From an uncultured Aquimarina sp. (GTDB lineage Bacteria; Bacteroidota; Bacteroidia; Flavobacteriales; Flavobacteriaceae): a stretch of DNA of 64,000 nucleotides. The stretch spans positions 124,001-188,000 of the forward strand of contig NZ_CANMED010000006.1 in the NCBI RefSeq assembly GCF_947496855.1, given 5' to 3'. A model generated the notes under the pieces. The model did not search any database. It worked only from the letters and a program-made list of their open reading frames with translations, and was not told the DNA's origin. Shown here piece by piece: positions 36,975-47,678 of the stretch (position 1 is its first letter; each line of letters opens with the position of its first letter). The position numbers and the translations under genes were made by a program.

Positions 36975-39900
36975 ATGAATAATAAAAATACTATAGCATT
37001 TTTATTATGTTTTTGCTGTTGTCTGAATTTCATTTGGACACAAGAAAAATGTAATGATTTCAATTTTGTAAATTTTGAAGATGGTATCTCTAAAATAGCT
37101 GTACCAGTAATTGTCCAGGACCATAATGGTTTTATTTGGATTGGTACTAGTGGAGTAGGTTTACATAGATATGATGGGATCGACTATGTATCATACAAGC
37201 ATAAGTTAAAGGATACGACCTCCTTAAGTAGTAGTTCGATTTATTGTTCATTCGTTGATAAAAAAAATAGACTTTGGTTTGGTACAGAAAACGGATTAGA
37301 TCTTTATGATAGAGAATTGGATCAATTTAAGAGAATTGATATTATTTCTCAATTAAAGAATTTTAATCTATCTAGTATTGCGGTTGGTAGTATCACAGAA
37401 GACTCAATTGGTAATATTTTTATTGGCACCTTCGAAAGAGGTTTACTTAAGTTAGATGTAGAAACAAAGGTGATTGAACAGATTGCCAATGTTGATATTC
37501 ATAATACGCAAAATTTAATAGATATTAATGATCTTAAAAATGATCAGCAGGGAAACATATACGCGGCAACCAATTATGGGCTAAGAATATATAATCCTAA
37601 AACAAACAGCTTGAGCCTTGCGGTTTTTAAAACGGGAAAGGGTTTGGAATCAGTAAGCACTCCAATTGAATCTTTATTGATTGATAAGGAGGACCGGATT
37701 TGGTTAGGGAGTATGTCTAATGGTATATATAGAATACATAGGGATTCTGATACTATCTATAGAATTGAAAATCTTCCATTTACAGAAAAGCGGATATTAT
37801 CAATGATTTTTAATGCAGATGGGTCTATAATCTGCGGTACTGAAAATGATGGGTTGTTTCATATCAAAGCTAATGGCGAGCTGATAAAAAATTACCTTTT
37901 CGATAAAAATGATAAAAACAGTATTCGATCTAATTCCATATGGTCTTTGTTTATAGATAATAATGAAAGGATATGGATAGGGTATTACAATAAGGGTATT
38001 GCAGTATATGACAAACTGTATGATAAGTTTAAAAATATAGAAAGTCTGGCCAGTAATCCCAATTCTCTAGAAGCAGGTTCTGTTACTGGTATTGTTCAGG
38101 ATAAGTCAGGCTTACTTTGGATCAGTACAGATGGAGGTGGAATCGATATTTATGACCCAAATGATCAGAAGTTTATTCATATTAACAAAAATAGTAATGA
38201 AGACTTTTCAAACCTTACTGCATATGATATTCAAACCATATTTATAGATAGCAAAGAAAATGTTTGGGCAGGAAGTTGGAATGGAGGTGTTTTTTTACTG
38301 AAAAAAGGAACAAAAAGATTCATTAATTATACGATAGAAAACACAAATGGAGCATTAGCCTCTAATAGTATATTAAGTTTTGCAGAAGATACTAATGGAA
38401 CCATTTGGTTAGGGACTTTTTTTAGTGGAGTAATATCGTATAATCCATCAAATGAAGGATTTACTCATCATGATTCAGAAGAGTTTTCTAAATATGGAAT
38501 TCATACTAGTGATGTTCGAAAGGTGCTAATAGATTCTGATAATAATTTATGGATAGGTGCTACTAATGGACTGTATAAAGTAAGTAAAAAGGATGCTGAT
38601 CATTTTTCTGTAATATTTTTTAGAGATAAAATGACTAATAAATATCAAAATGACTCAAATGCAAATCATATATTCTCGCTTTATGAAAGTGTTGATGGAT
38701 CTATTTGGATTGGTACAAAAGGAGCAGGATTATGTAAGTATGATACTGATAAAAATAGCTTTATATGGTATAATGAAATGTATGGATTAGAATATGAAAA
38801 TGTCTCTGCGATTATTGAAGATGAGTATAACAACATTTGGACAAGTGGTAATGCAGGAATTCATAAGTTGAACCTTAAAAATAAAAAAAGTATTGATTAT
38901 AATATTAACGATGGCCTTCTATCAAATGATTTTAATTTTAACGCCGCTTTTCGTGATAAAAAAGGAAATATTTATTTTGGAAACTATAATGGTGTAGATT
39001 ATTTTAATCCGAAAAACATACAAACAAATAATAGTTCGACGAGTTTATACCTTACTGATTTTAAAATATTTAATAAGAAGGTTTATCCGAACCAGAAAGG
39101 ATCTCCTCTAGGTAAAGTAATATCAGAGACTGATAGTATTTCCTTGAGTAATGAACAATCAGTTTTTACAATTGAATATACCGGTATTAACTATACACGT
39201 TCAGAGAAAAATCAATATGCTTATTACTTAGAAGGGTTAGAGGATTCTTGGAACTATGTAGAAAACACAAGAAGTGCTACTTATACTAATCTGGATCCGG
39301 GAAATTATACATTTAAATTAAAAGTCGCGAATAATGATGGTAAATGGAATGAAACTCCGCTGCATTTACACATAAAGATTTTACCGCCTTGGTGGAAAAC
39401 AAACTGGGCATTATTGTCATATGTTCTATTGTTTTTGCTTGGTATATATCTTCTAAATAAAGTAACAAAAAATAGAATCAGAGAGAAGCAACTAATACAA
39501 TATGAAAGGGAAAAAAGAATTAAAGAAGAAGAACTTCATAATAAGAAACTACAATTTTTTACAAACATATCTCACGAGTTTCGAACTCCTTTAACACTTA
39601 TAATTAATCCTCTAGAAGATATACTCAAAAATGAAGAATTAAACTTACCAAAGGAGGTGAATGAAAAGCATCTGATAATTCATAAAAATACAGATCGACT
39701 ATATAGATTAATTAATGAGTTGATGGATTATAGAAAGCTAGAACTTAATAAATTGAGTATTAAGGCAAGGCAACTCGATATCATCATCTTTGTACGAGAT
39801 GTAGTAAGTCATTTTGTTGTGGAAGCGTCTCATAAAAAAATAGATCTGACTATAAATCATGAAGTTCCAGAACTAAAAGTATGGGTAGATATTGGTATGC

Positions 39901-41141
39901 TAGAAAAAATCATTTTCAATTTATTGTCCAATGCATTTAAAGTTACACCAGAAGGAGGAGAGATAACCGTTTCAATAAAAAATACTAGACAAACTCTTAC
40001 AGAAAAGGCTACTGAGGATGTTTTATCTCACTCTTTCGAAATTAGTGTGTCTGACACGGGCCCCGGTCTCAAAAAAGAACAATTGGATAAGATATTTGAG
40101 CGATTTTATCAAGTGGATAACTTAAACAAATGGTATTATGGCGGCACCGGAATTGGTTTAGAGGTTGTTAGAAGTTTTGTAGAACTGCATAAAGGGAAGG
40201 TAAAAGTTGATAGTGTTGTTAATGAAGGAACAACATTTTCGGTAATATTACCTTTGGGTAAAAAACACTTCAGCGAAAGCGAAATTGTGTTAAGTGATGA
40301 AGATTTGGATGTTCTGCTTAAAACTAAATTTATAGGCAATGTTCATAATCAAAGCTTAGAAAATCAAATAGAAGAGGAACAAAAAACCAACAGGTTATTA
40401 ATTGTAGAAGATAATACCGAGTTGCGAAACTATTTGAAAAAAGAATTAAGTAATAACTACAAAGTTTTTGATGCGAAAAATGGTAATGAAGGACTTGAAA
40501 TAGCTAAAAAAGAAGTGCCGGATATAATTATTACGGATGTAATTATGCCAGAAATGGATGGTTTTGAATTCTGTTTAATGATTAAAAAAGATATAAAGAC
40601 AAGTCACATCCCTATTTTAATGCTTACTGCAAAAACCATGGCCGATGATCGATTAAAAGGAATTGAGTCTGGTGCAGATGTATATTTAAACAAACCCTTT
40701 GATATGAGGGTTTTGAAATCTTATTTAACGCAAATGCTATCGATCAGGCAAATACTTTTTAATAAGTATTTTAGTGATATTAGTGATGCTGATATCAATC
40801 AGAACAACACATCACTGGATAAAGAATTTATTCAAAAAGTATTGAATCATATTTATGAGAATTTAAGTGATCCGGATTTAAGCGTAGAATCGTTATCTTC
40901 AGAACTTCACCTGAGTAGAAGCCAGTTTTACAGGAAGATAAAAACGCTTACAGGACAAACGGCTAATCAATTTTTAAGGAACATCAGATTGCAAAAGGCG
41001 AAACAAATTTTAGAAAGTGGCTCTACTAATATTAGTGAAGTCTGCTATAAGGTAGGGTTTTCTTCTCCCTCCTATTTTACAAAGTGTTTCAAAACACAGT
41101 TTGGAATATTACCCACAGAGGTAACTACTAATGAATCTTAA
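36975..41141 (+). CDS. Hybrid two-component system (HTCS) sensor-regulator of the xylan locus
   Basis: The 1388-residue single-protein two-component system has a signal peptide, then a large periplasmic sensor made of two-component-regulator propeller repeats (IWIGTSGVGLHRYDG, LWFGTENGLDLYDRE, and many more over about 50-700). A Y_Y_Y domain follows (about 735-805), then a transmembrane helix (about 812-832), HisKA with phospho-acceptor His867 (NISHEFRTPLTLI), HATPase (SDTGPGLKKEQLD, GGTGIGLEVV), a receiver domain with phospho-Asp1188 (IIITDVIMPEMDG) and a C-terminal AraC-type HTH. HTCSs bind a specific oligosaccharide in the periplasm and switch on the neighbouring PUL. Here a xylo-oligosaccharide is likely. 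The GH3/SusCD genes start 565 nt downstream. Confidence 0.95.
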   Translation: MNNKNTIAFLLCFCCCLNFIWTQEKCNDFNFVNFEDGISKIAVPVIVQDHNGFIWIGTSGVGLHRYDGIDYVSYKHKLKDTTSLSSSSIYCSFVDKKNRLWFGTENGLDLYDRELDQFKRIDIISQLKNFNLSSIAVGSITEDSIGNIFIGTFERGLLKLDVETKVIEQIANVDIHNTQNLIDINDLKNDQQGNIYAATNYGLRIYNPKTNSLSLAVFKTGKGLESVSTPIESLLIDKEDRIWLGSMSNGIYRIHRDSDTIYRIENLPFTEKRILSMIFNADGSIICGTENDGLFHIKANGELIKNYLFDKNDKNSIRSNSIWSLFIDNNERIWIGYYNKGIAVYDKLYDKFKNIESLASNPNSLEAGSVTGIVQDKSGLLWISTDGGGIDIYDPNDQKFIHINKNSNEDFSNLTAYDIQTIFIDSKENVWAGSWNGGVFLLKKGTKRFINYTIENTNGALASNSILSFAEDTNGTIWLGTFFSGVISYNPSNEGFTHHDSEEFSKYGIHTSDVRKVLIDSDNNLWIGATNGLYKVSKKDADHFSVIFFRDKMTNKYQNDSNANHIFSLYESVDGSIWIGTKGAGLCKYDTDKNSFIWYNEMYGLEYENVSAIIEDEYNNIWTSGNAGIHKLNLKNKKSIDYNINDGLLSNDFNFNAAFRDKKGNIYFGNYNGVDYFNPKNIQTNNSSTSLYLTDFKIFNKKVYPNQKGSPLGKVISETDSISLSNEQSVFTIEYTGINYTRSEKNQYAYYLEGLEDSWNYVENTRSATYTNLDPGNYTFKLKVANNDGKWNETPLHLHIKILPPWWKTNWALLSYVLLFLLGIYLLNKVTKNRIREKQLIQYEREKRIKEEELHNKKLQFFTNISHEFRTPLTLIINPLEDILKNEELNLPKEVNEKHLIIHKNTDRLYRLINELMDYRKLELNKLSIKARQLDIIIFVRDVVSHFVVEASHKKIDLTINHEVPELKVWVDIGMLEKIIFNLLSNAFKVTPEGGEITVSIKNTRQTLTEKATEDVLSHSFEISVSDTGPGLKKEQLDKIFERFYQVDNLNKWYYGGTGIGLEVVRSFVELHKGKVKVDSVVNEGTTFSVILPLGKKHFSESEIVLSDEDLDVLLKTKFIGNVHNQSLENQIEEEQKTNRLLIVEDNTELRNYLKKELSNNYKVFDAKNGNEGLEIAKKEVPDIIITDVIMPEMDGFEFCLMIKKDIKTSHIPILMLTAKTMADDRLKGIESGADVYLNKPFDMRVLKSYLTQMLSIRQILFNKYFSDISDADINQNNTSLDKEFIQKVLNHIYENLSDPDLSVESLSSELHLSRSQFYRKIKTLTGQTANQFLRNIRLQKAKQILESGSTNISEVCYKVGFSSPSYFTKCFKTQFGILPTEVTTNES

Positions 41142-41578
41142 TACTATCCATATACGTCAAAATAAGTATTCAAGGCGACATTATTGACTTTTTACACCAT
41201 AATTTAATTATCTAATTATAGGGTTATTAATAGGTTATACCCCTATCCTATCCTAACGTTATTTTAAGTGTAATTGAAGGATCGTTTTATGGCGCAATGT
41301 ATTTTGATCAATCCCTTGTAATTTGAGATATATTTAATTTTCTATAGCGTTAATTATAGAAGTATTAGTAAAGAGAGCCGTAAAATAAATTTTTCACAAT
41401 TAGGTCACGGATTGGTCAAATTTAGCTATAACGATTGTTGCTTCAACTGTCTAAAATGTTGTAAAACCCCTGTAAAGAGGCGAGATGCAACAAATGTTTT
41501 ATCATATGCTTTATCTGTGGCATTGTTTTTTTAATCCTGTATATAAATTGTTAAAAAATTGTGAATTAGTCAAAAGAG
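41142..41578. other. Regulatory gap between the HTCS gene and the GH3/SusCD operon
   Basis: No gene is seen over 437 nt. Two direct repeats GGTCA (41403-41407 and 41414-41418) lie 11 bp apart, one helical turn, a spacing suited to an AraC-type DNA-binding domain such as that of the HTCS. A further wide inverted repeat, TTGTTGC (41435-41441) / GCAACAA (41487-41493), follows. No promoter box is clear. Confidence 0.4.
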
Positions 41579-41677
41579 ATGAATAGGAAGTACTCTAAAA
41601 TTAAAATTTTGGGAGAGATATTTTTAATAGTATTAGTGCTTGGATTGTTTGTTTTTATACTTGATCTAATATCATAA
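41579..41677 (+). CDS. Small single-span membrane peptide, 32 residues
   Basis: ATG at 41579 opens MNRKYSKIKILGEIFLIVLV and ends FILDLIS: a basic N-terminus and one hydrophobic helix, the plan of a small membrane protein. It lies 28 nt before the GH3 gene, on the same strand, and would be in the PUL transcript. No homologue recognised; coding status is uncertain because of its size. Confidence 0.4.
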   Translation: MNRKYSKIKILGEIFLIVLVLGLFVFILDLIS

Positions 41678-41705
41678 AAAGAACCAGCTTTAACTAACAA
41701 TAATA

Positions 41706-44375
41706 ATGATAAGGAAAGAATCTAAAAAAATATTTAAAACACTTTTCAGGGTTAACAATTTAATTGTTATTTCAATTATTCTTCAATTAAATATTGGATG
41801 CGAAACAAAAAAAGAACCAGAATATAAATTTAAGAACCCCGAACTGTCTACTAGTGAGAGAGTAAGTGATCTAATAAGTCATATGACTCTTTCGGAGAAG
41901 GTATCTCAGATGCGTTATGACGCGCCTGCTATCGAACGTTTGGGAGTGCCTGAGTACAACTGGTGGAATGAATGCTTACACGGTGTTGCAAGAGCTGGAG
42001 AGGCCACAGTGTTTCCGCAGGCAATTGGAATGGGTGCTACTTGGAACGCACCATTATTATTTGATGTGGGTACTGTAATTTCTGATGAAGCAAGAGCGAA
42101 GCATCATCGTTTTGTCAAGGAAAATAAAAGAGGAATATATCAAGGACTTACTTTTTGGACTCCTAATATCAATATTTTCAGAGATCCAAGATGGGGAAGA
42201 GGTCAAGAAACCTATGGAGAAGACCCATACCTAACGGGAAGAATGGGAGTTAATTTTATAAAAGGATTACAAGGAGATGATCCAAAATACCTTAAAGTGG
42301 TAGCTACGGCTAAGCATTTTGCAGTGCATAGCGGACCGGAAAAATCAAGACACGAGGATAATTATCACACATCGGATAGAGATTTAAGAGAAACATATTT
42401 ACCAGCTTTTGAAGCAGCGATTAAAGAAGCTAATGTGCAATCAGTAATGTGCGCATATAATAGGTATAGAGATGAAGCTTGTTGTGGAAGTAATTTATTG
42501 TTAAATGATATACTTCGAAAAGAGTGGGGGTTTAATGGTTATGTGGTTTCAGATTGTTGGGCAATCAATGATTTCTGGGAACCAAATAAGCATGAATTAG
42601 TCGAGACCCCTGCTGAGGCTTCAGCCTTGGCGGTAAGTAGAGGTACGGATTTAAATTGTGGAGATGTATATGATCCTAACTTAGGAGATGCTGTCCTTAA
42701 AGGATTAGTAGATGAAGAAAAGGTTGATCGTGCATTATCCAGATTGATGGAAGCTCGGTTTAAGCTTGGCATGTTTGACCCAGAAGAGATAGTATCTTGG
42801 TCTAAAATACCTTATGATGTTGTATGTAGCGATACCCATTATAAGTTGTCTGAGAAAACAGCCAGAGAATCGATGGTATTGTTAAAGAACAAGGGAAAAT
42901 TACTTCCTTTAAAAAAAGATATCAAATCTATTGCTGTGATAGGTCCTAACGCAAACGCTAAACAAGCGCTATTAGGAAATTATCATGGAACTCCTCTAAA
43001 TAATATTACACCTCTAAAAGCGATCAAAGAAAAACTACCTAATACAACAGTACATTATGCTAAAGGAAGTCATATTGCAAAAGGGTGGCCTTTATTACAA
43101 CCAATACCGACTTCTGTATTGCGAAATGGAGATAATGTAGGATTAAAAGGAGAGTATTTTGACAATAAAGAGTGGAAAGGTGAACCAAAAGTAACCAGAA
43201 ATGATAGTATAATAGACTTTATATGGGTTTCTGAAGCACCATTCGAAAGTGCAACTTCAGATAGTTTCTCTATTAGATGGACAGGAAAAATTATTCCAGA
43301 AGAAAGTGGTTCATATAGAATAGGATTGAGAGCTAGTAGTGCAGGTAAACTTTATGTAAATGATTCGCTAAGAGTAGATTTTAAAGATGATCACGAGCCA
43401 AAAATGAAATATCTGGACATGAAATTGGAGGCAGGTAAATCATATGATATTAAAATAAAATATTACAATTATCATACAGATCCACAAGCTCAATTACTGT
43501 GGTCTAAATTAGATGAAGATCTTTTATCCCCAGCAATAGAAGCGGCTAAAAAATCAGAAGTTGTAGTGCTTTGTTTGGGATTATCTCCTGATATAGAAGG
43601 AGAAGAAATGCCAGTTGTTTTAGATGGTTTTGATAAAGGAGATAGATCAGAAATCTCTTTACCGCAATCTCAGGTTACTTTATTAAAAGAAATACAAGCT
43701 CTAGGTAAGCCAACAGTATTAGTATTGATGAACGGAAGTGCGCTTGCCATCAATTGGGCTGATGATAATGTTGCTGCTATTCTTGAAGCATGGTATCCAG
43801 GAGAATTTGGAGGAAGAGCTGTTGCTGATGTTCTTTTCGGAGATTATAACCCAGCAGGTAGATTACCTGTTACCTTTTATAAATCTGTTGAAGACCTTCC
43901 GGATTTTAAATCCTATGATATGACGAACCGAACGTATAAATATTTTAAAGGAGATCCTCTATATGAATTTGGACATGGATTGTCATATACCACTTTTTTA
44001 TATTCAAAATTAGAAACACCGGATACTATAAAAGCTAATGAAAATATTTCTGTAACAGTAGAAATTACTAACACTGGGGATGTTAAAGGAGATGAGGTTG
44101 TTCAGCTCTACCTATCTCAAGATAAAAAACAATTTACTGATGGACCGAAACATTCTTTAATAGGGTTTAAAAGAATCAACTTAGAAGTCGGAGAAACAAA
44201 AAAAGTAAGTTTTACCGTTACTCCAAAACAATATGCTGTTATCAATTCAGCTGGAGAGGAACAAAAAATATTAGGAGCAGTTCAAATTTATGTGGGAGGA
44301 AAACAACCCAATCGAAATGATGAATTAGATACTACAACTCCAAAGAATTTAACTAAAACAATCACACTTAATTAA
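41706..44375 (+). CDS. GH3 beta-xylosidase lipoprotein with PA14 insertion
   Basis: The 889-residue protein has an N-terminal hydrophobic segment ending in a lipobox-like LQLNIGC. The GH3 N-terminal barrel follows (TLSEKVSQMRYDAPAIERLG; FPQAIGMGATWN; RDPRWGRGQETYGEDPYL; VVATAKHFAVHSGPE) with nucleophile Asp283 in GYVVSDCWAIND. The alpha/beta domain (LKKDIKSIAVIGPNA) is interrupted by a PA14 module at about 475-610 (GEYFDNKEW, IRWTGKIIPEESGSYRIGL). A fibronectin-III-like domain closes it (GDVKGDEVVQLYLSQD). This layout is typical of xylan 1,4-beta-xylosidases. The gene leads the SusCD operon. It would release xylose from oligosaccharides in the periplasm or at the membrane. Confidence 0.9.
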   Translation: MIRKESKKIFKTLFRVNNLIVISIILQLNIGCETKKEPEYKFKNPELSTSERVSDLISHMTLSEKVSQMRYDAPAIERLGVPEYNWWNECLHGVARAGEATVFPQAIGMGATWNAPLLFDVGTVISDEARAKHHRFVKENKRGIYQGLTFWTPNINIFRDPRWGRGQETYGEDPYLTGRMGVNFIKGLQGDDPKYLKVVATAKHFAVHSGPEKSRHEDNYHTSDRDLRETYLPAFEAAIKEANVQSVMCAYNRYRDEACCGSNLLLNDILRKEWGFNGYVVSDCWAINDFWEPNKHELVETPAEASALAVSRGTDLNCGDVYDPNLGDAVLKGLVDEEKVDRALSRLMEARFKLGMFDPEEIVSWSKIPYDVVCSDTHYKLSEKTARESMVLLKNKGKLLPLKKDIKSIAVIGPNANAKQALLGNYHGTPLNNITPLKAIKEKLPNTTVHYAKGSHIAKGWPLLQPIPTSVLRNGDNVGLKGEYFDNKEWKGEPKVTRNDSIIDFIWVSEAPFESATSDSFSIRWTGKIIPEESGSYRIGLRASSAGKLYVNDSLRVDFKDDHEPKMKYLDMKLEAGKSYDIKIKYYNYHTDPQAQLLWSKLDEDLLSPAIEAAKKSEVVVLCLGLSPDIEGEEMPVVLDGFDKGDRSEISLPQSQVTLLKEIQALGKPTVLVLMNGSALAINWADDNVAAILEAWYPGEFGGRAVADVLFGDYNPAGRLPVTFYKSVEDLPDFKSYDMTNRTYKYFKGDPLYEFGHGLSYTTFLYSKLETPDTIKANENISVTVEITNTGDVKGDEVVQLYLSQDKKQFTDGPKHSLIGFKRINLEVGETKKVSFTVTPKQYAVINSAGEEQKILGAVQIYVGGKQPNRNDELDTTTPKNLTKTITLN

Positions 44376-44509
44376 AAATGGAACTAAAAAATGAAGCTTT
44401 AATTAATAGGTATATCTAAATAGTTGTAAGGGACAAGGAATACTAATTAAAGGAAAACAAAAGGAGCTATCAAGCGCTTTTTAACTAAACTACATAAAAA
44501 CAATGTCAT

Positions 44510-47500
44510 ATGATAAAACTTAAACTAGCAATTATTGCATTTATTTTAATTGGAACACAGCACGTTTTTTCGCAAGAAGATACTGTTAGTGGAACAGTTA
44601 CAGATAAATCTAATTTGCCCTTACCAGGCGTAACTGTATTGGTAAAAGGTAGCACTAACGGTGCGTTAACTGACTTTGACGGGAATTATGAATTACAGGG
44701 ACTATCCAAAGGAAATATTTTAGTGTTTTCTTATGTTGGAATGCAAACTGTGGAAAAAATTGTTATTGAATCCGGACAAATTAATGTCGTTATGATTCCA
44801 GAAGCAACAGATTTAGAACAAGTTGTGGTTATTGGATATGGAGAAAGTAGAAAAAAGGATCTTACATCAGCTATATCAACAATTAGTGCAGACGTTTTAG
44901 AAAAACAAGTTGTTACTAATATTGATCAAGGTATTCAAGGATTAGTATCTGGTGTTACGGTAACACGAAGTTCTGGACGACCGGGTGGAGCGGTATCTGT
45001 AAGAATACGTGGAACTACATCGGTAACCGGATCTAATGAACCTTTATATATTATTGATGGAGTAAACGTTCAGAATTCAGAGAGTGATTCTTTTAATTTT
45101 TCGCGTTTCGGAGGAACTGGCGGGCAAACTGCAATAAGTCCTCTTTCTGCATTGAACCCTAATGATATCGAATCAATAACAGTTTTAAAAGATGCTTCTG
45201 CTGCAGCGATATATGGAGCACAATCTTCTAATGGAGTGGTTCTGATTACAACAAAAAGAGGAAAAGCTGGTAAAGCTAAGATAAGCTATGAAACGTATGG
45301 AGGTATACAAACAGCACCAAAATTGTTGGATATGATGAATCTTAGAGAATTTGCAGCATATTCAAATGAGGTTAGACAAAGCCCATCAACTAATTTACCT
45401 CCAGCTCCTCAGTTCGAAGATCCAAGCATTTTAGGAGAAGGTACTGATTGGCAAAAAGCAATTTTTAGAGCTGCGCCGATAACAAATCATCAATTATCTA
45501 TTTCAGGAGGAAAAGAAAACACTAAATTTTATGCCTCAGCCAATTACTTTGAACAAGATGGTATTATAATCAATTCTGGTCTAAGAAGATATGGTTTACG
45601 ATTAAATCTCGATCATAAATATAATGATTGGATTAAATTTGGACACAATATAAACTTGAGTAGCTCATTAGAGCAAATAGGATTAAACGATTCTCGTAAT
45701 GGGACTATTACATCAGCTTTAAGACAAACACCTGATGTACCTGTTCGAAATCCAGATGGGACTTTTGGTTCCCCAGAAAATGGTTTAGGGAATACAGGAG
45801 CACTTAACCCAGTAGCAGCTTCAGAAATAAGAAATAGTACGCTGGAACGATTTAAAGTGAATGGAAATGTTTATTTGGATCTAAAATTGGCGAGTAACCT
45901 AAAGTTTAGATCTGACTTGGGATATGATTATAATACTGCCAAAACAGAAAGTTTTTTCCCAACTTTTGATTTTGGATCACTTTCTAATGGCTTAAATTCA
46001 GCTTTTAAAGGAGCAAATGAAGGATTGTATTATCTATTTAAAAATTATTTAACGTATACCCCACAGATAGGAAATCACGGATTGGATATTTTATTAGGTA
46101 CAGAAGCCCAAAAAGTACAATTTCAGGGTCTATCAGGACAGCGATCTAATTTTCCTAGTAATGATATTCCAGGTCTAAATACGGGTGATGCAGAAACGTC
46201 CCTATCAGAATCTTTTGAAGGAGCTCAATCACTCCTTTCATATTTCGGTAGAATTAATTATAATTATGACTCTAAATATTTTCTTTCAGCATCACTTAGG
46301 TATGATGGATCTTCAAAATTTGGGCCTAATAATCGCTGGGGGTTATTCCCGTCTTTATCAGCTGCTTGGGTAGTTAGTGATGAGCCTTTTATGGAAGGAA
46401 TCGCCAGTAGCTGGAGTTATTTTAAGATCCGAGCAGGATATGGAACAAGTGGAAACCAGGATATCAATAACTTCCTTTATTTAAGTTTTCTGAGAAATCA
46501 AAATACAGCACTTGGTAGTGGATTTAGTTTAGCCAATTTCGCGAATGCCGATGTAGCTTGGGAATCATTGATTTCTCCTAATTTAGGAGTTGAACTTGGT
46601 TTTGTGGATAATAAAATTAGACTAGATGTTGATGTGTATAGAAAAACATCCAAAGATTTTCTTGCTACCAGACCAGTTCCTGGTTTTTTAGGAAGTTTAA
46701 ATACATTATCTTTTATAGGAGTTAACGCGCCTGTGGAGAACTTTGGTGAAATGATCAATGACGGTATTGATGTTACTTTAAACACAAAAAATATAACTAA
46801 TAAAAAGTTTAGCTGGGATACTAATATTGTATTCAGTTTATATCGTAATGAAATCACAGAACTATCCGGTGAGAATGATGCTATTATAGGTACATTGAGA
46901 GATGAGGAAATTATTGCAGATTTAACAAGATCAGAAGTTGGTCAGCCAATCGGAATGTTTTATGGTTTTGTAACTGATGATCTATTTAGAACGCAAGAGG
47001 AATTAGATAATGGTGTAATTCCTGCAGAGAGTAGTCGTAATGAGGCTACTGGTACTTGGATAGGAGATATACGTTTTGTAGATCTTAATGAAGACGGCGT
47101 TATAGATGATAACGATAGAACTTTTATTGGGAATCCACATCCTGATTTTACGTATAGTATTACTAATAATTTCCGATATGGAATGTTTGATCTCTCTATA
47201 TTTCTTCAGGGATCTTACGGTAATGACATTTATAACTATACTAGAACATATATCGAAGGTGTAAATCGTTTTAATGCCAATCAAGCAGCCTCGGTGATCG
47301 ATCGCTTCAGTGCTTCGAATACAGATGGAAGCTTACCAAGATATTCTGACGGAGACAAGAATGGAAACAATAGAGTGTCTGATAGGTTTATAGAAGATGG
47401 ATCTTATCTAAGAATTCAGAGTCTTACTTTCGGATGTACCTTGCCGAAAGATACGTTTGGTAAAACCAAAATCTTTGATCAAATTAGAGTATATACCACT

Positions 47501-47647
47501 ATTCAAAATTTATACACGTTTACGGATTACTCGGGTTATGATCCAGAGGTAGGATCATTAAATCAAAGCGCTCTTTTTAAAGGTATAGATTTTGGTAGAT
47601 ATCCCGTTCCAAGAACAATGACGCTTGGACTAAATGTACAGTTTTAA
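44510..47647 (+). CDS. SusC/RagA-family TonB-linked outer-membrane transporter
   Basis: The 1045-residue protein has a signal peptide (AIIAFILIGTQHVFSQ), a carboxypeptidase-like regulatory domain (VSGTVTDKSNLPLPGVTVLV), the SusC signature after the TonB region (VVVIGYGESRKKDLTSAIST), a plug (YIIDGVNVQ; SITVLKDASAAAIYGAQSSN; GVVLITTKRGKAGKA) and a long barrel ending LGLNVQF. It imports oligosaccharides through the outer membrane together with the SusD lipoprotein encoded next. Context makes xylo-oligosaccharides the likely cargo. It lies 134 nt after GH3. The SusD reading frame, if started at its first ATG, would overlap this gene by 14 nt. Confidence 0.95.
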   Translation: MIKLKLAIIAFILIGTQHVFSQEDTVSGTVTDKSNLPLPGVTVLVKGSTNGALTDFDGNYELQGLSKGNILVFSYVGMQTVEKIVIESGQINVVMIPEATDLEQVVVIGYGESRKKDLTSAISTISADVLEKQVVTNIDQGIQGLVSGVTVTRSSGRPGGAVSVRIRGTTSVTGSNEPLYIIDGVNVQNSESDSFNFSRFGGTGGQTAISPLSALNPNDIESITVLKDASAAAIYGAQSSNGVVLITTKRGKAGKAKISYETYGGIQTAPKLLDMMNLREFAAYSNEVRQSPSTNLPPAPQFEDPSILGEGTDWQKAIFRAAPITNHQLSISGGKENTKFYASANYFEQDGIIINSGLRRYGLRLNLDHKYNDWIKFGHNINLSSSLEQIGLNDSRNGTITSALRQTPDVPVRNPDGTFGSPENGLGNTGALNPVAASEIRNSTLERFKVNGNVYLDLKLASNLKFRSDLGYDYNTAKTESFFPTFDFGSLSNGLNSAFKGANEGLYYLFKNYLTYTPQIGNHGLDILLGTEAQKVQFQGLSGQRSNFPSNDIPGLNTGDAETSLSESFEGAQSLLSYFGRINYNYDSKYFLSASLRYDGSSKFGPNNRWGLFPSLSAAWVVSDEPFMEGIASSWSYFKIRAGYGTSGNQDINNFLYLSFLRNQNTALGSGFSLANFANADVAWESLISPNLGVELGFVDNKIRLDVDVYRKTSKDFLATRPVPGFLGSLNTLSFIGVNAPVENFGEMINDGIDVTLNTKNITNKKFSWDTNIVFSLYRNEITELSGENDAIIGTLRDEEIIADLTRSEVGQPIGMFYGFVTDDLFRTQEELDNGVIPAESSRNEATGTWIGDIRFVDLNEDGVIDDNDRTFIGNPHPDFTYSITNNFRYGMFDLSIFLQGSYGNDIYNYTRTYIEGVNRFNANQAASVIDRFSASNTDGSLPRYSDGDKNGNNRVSDRFIEDGSYLRIQSLTFGCTLPKDTFGKTKIFDQIRVYTTIQNLYTFTDYSGYDPEVGSLNQSALFKGIDFGRYPVPRTMTLGLNVQF

Positions 47648-47678
47648 AAAAAATGAAAAAGAAAATAATATGTTCGAT

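Noticed and set aside
41142-41578. Riboswitch or transposon in the gap before GH3
   Set aside because: No conserved riboswitch core, no terminal inverted repeats with transposase remnants; only short repeats were seen.
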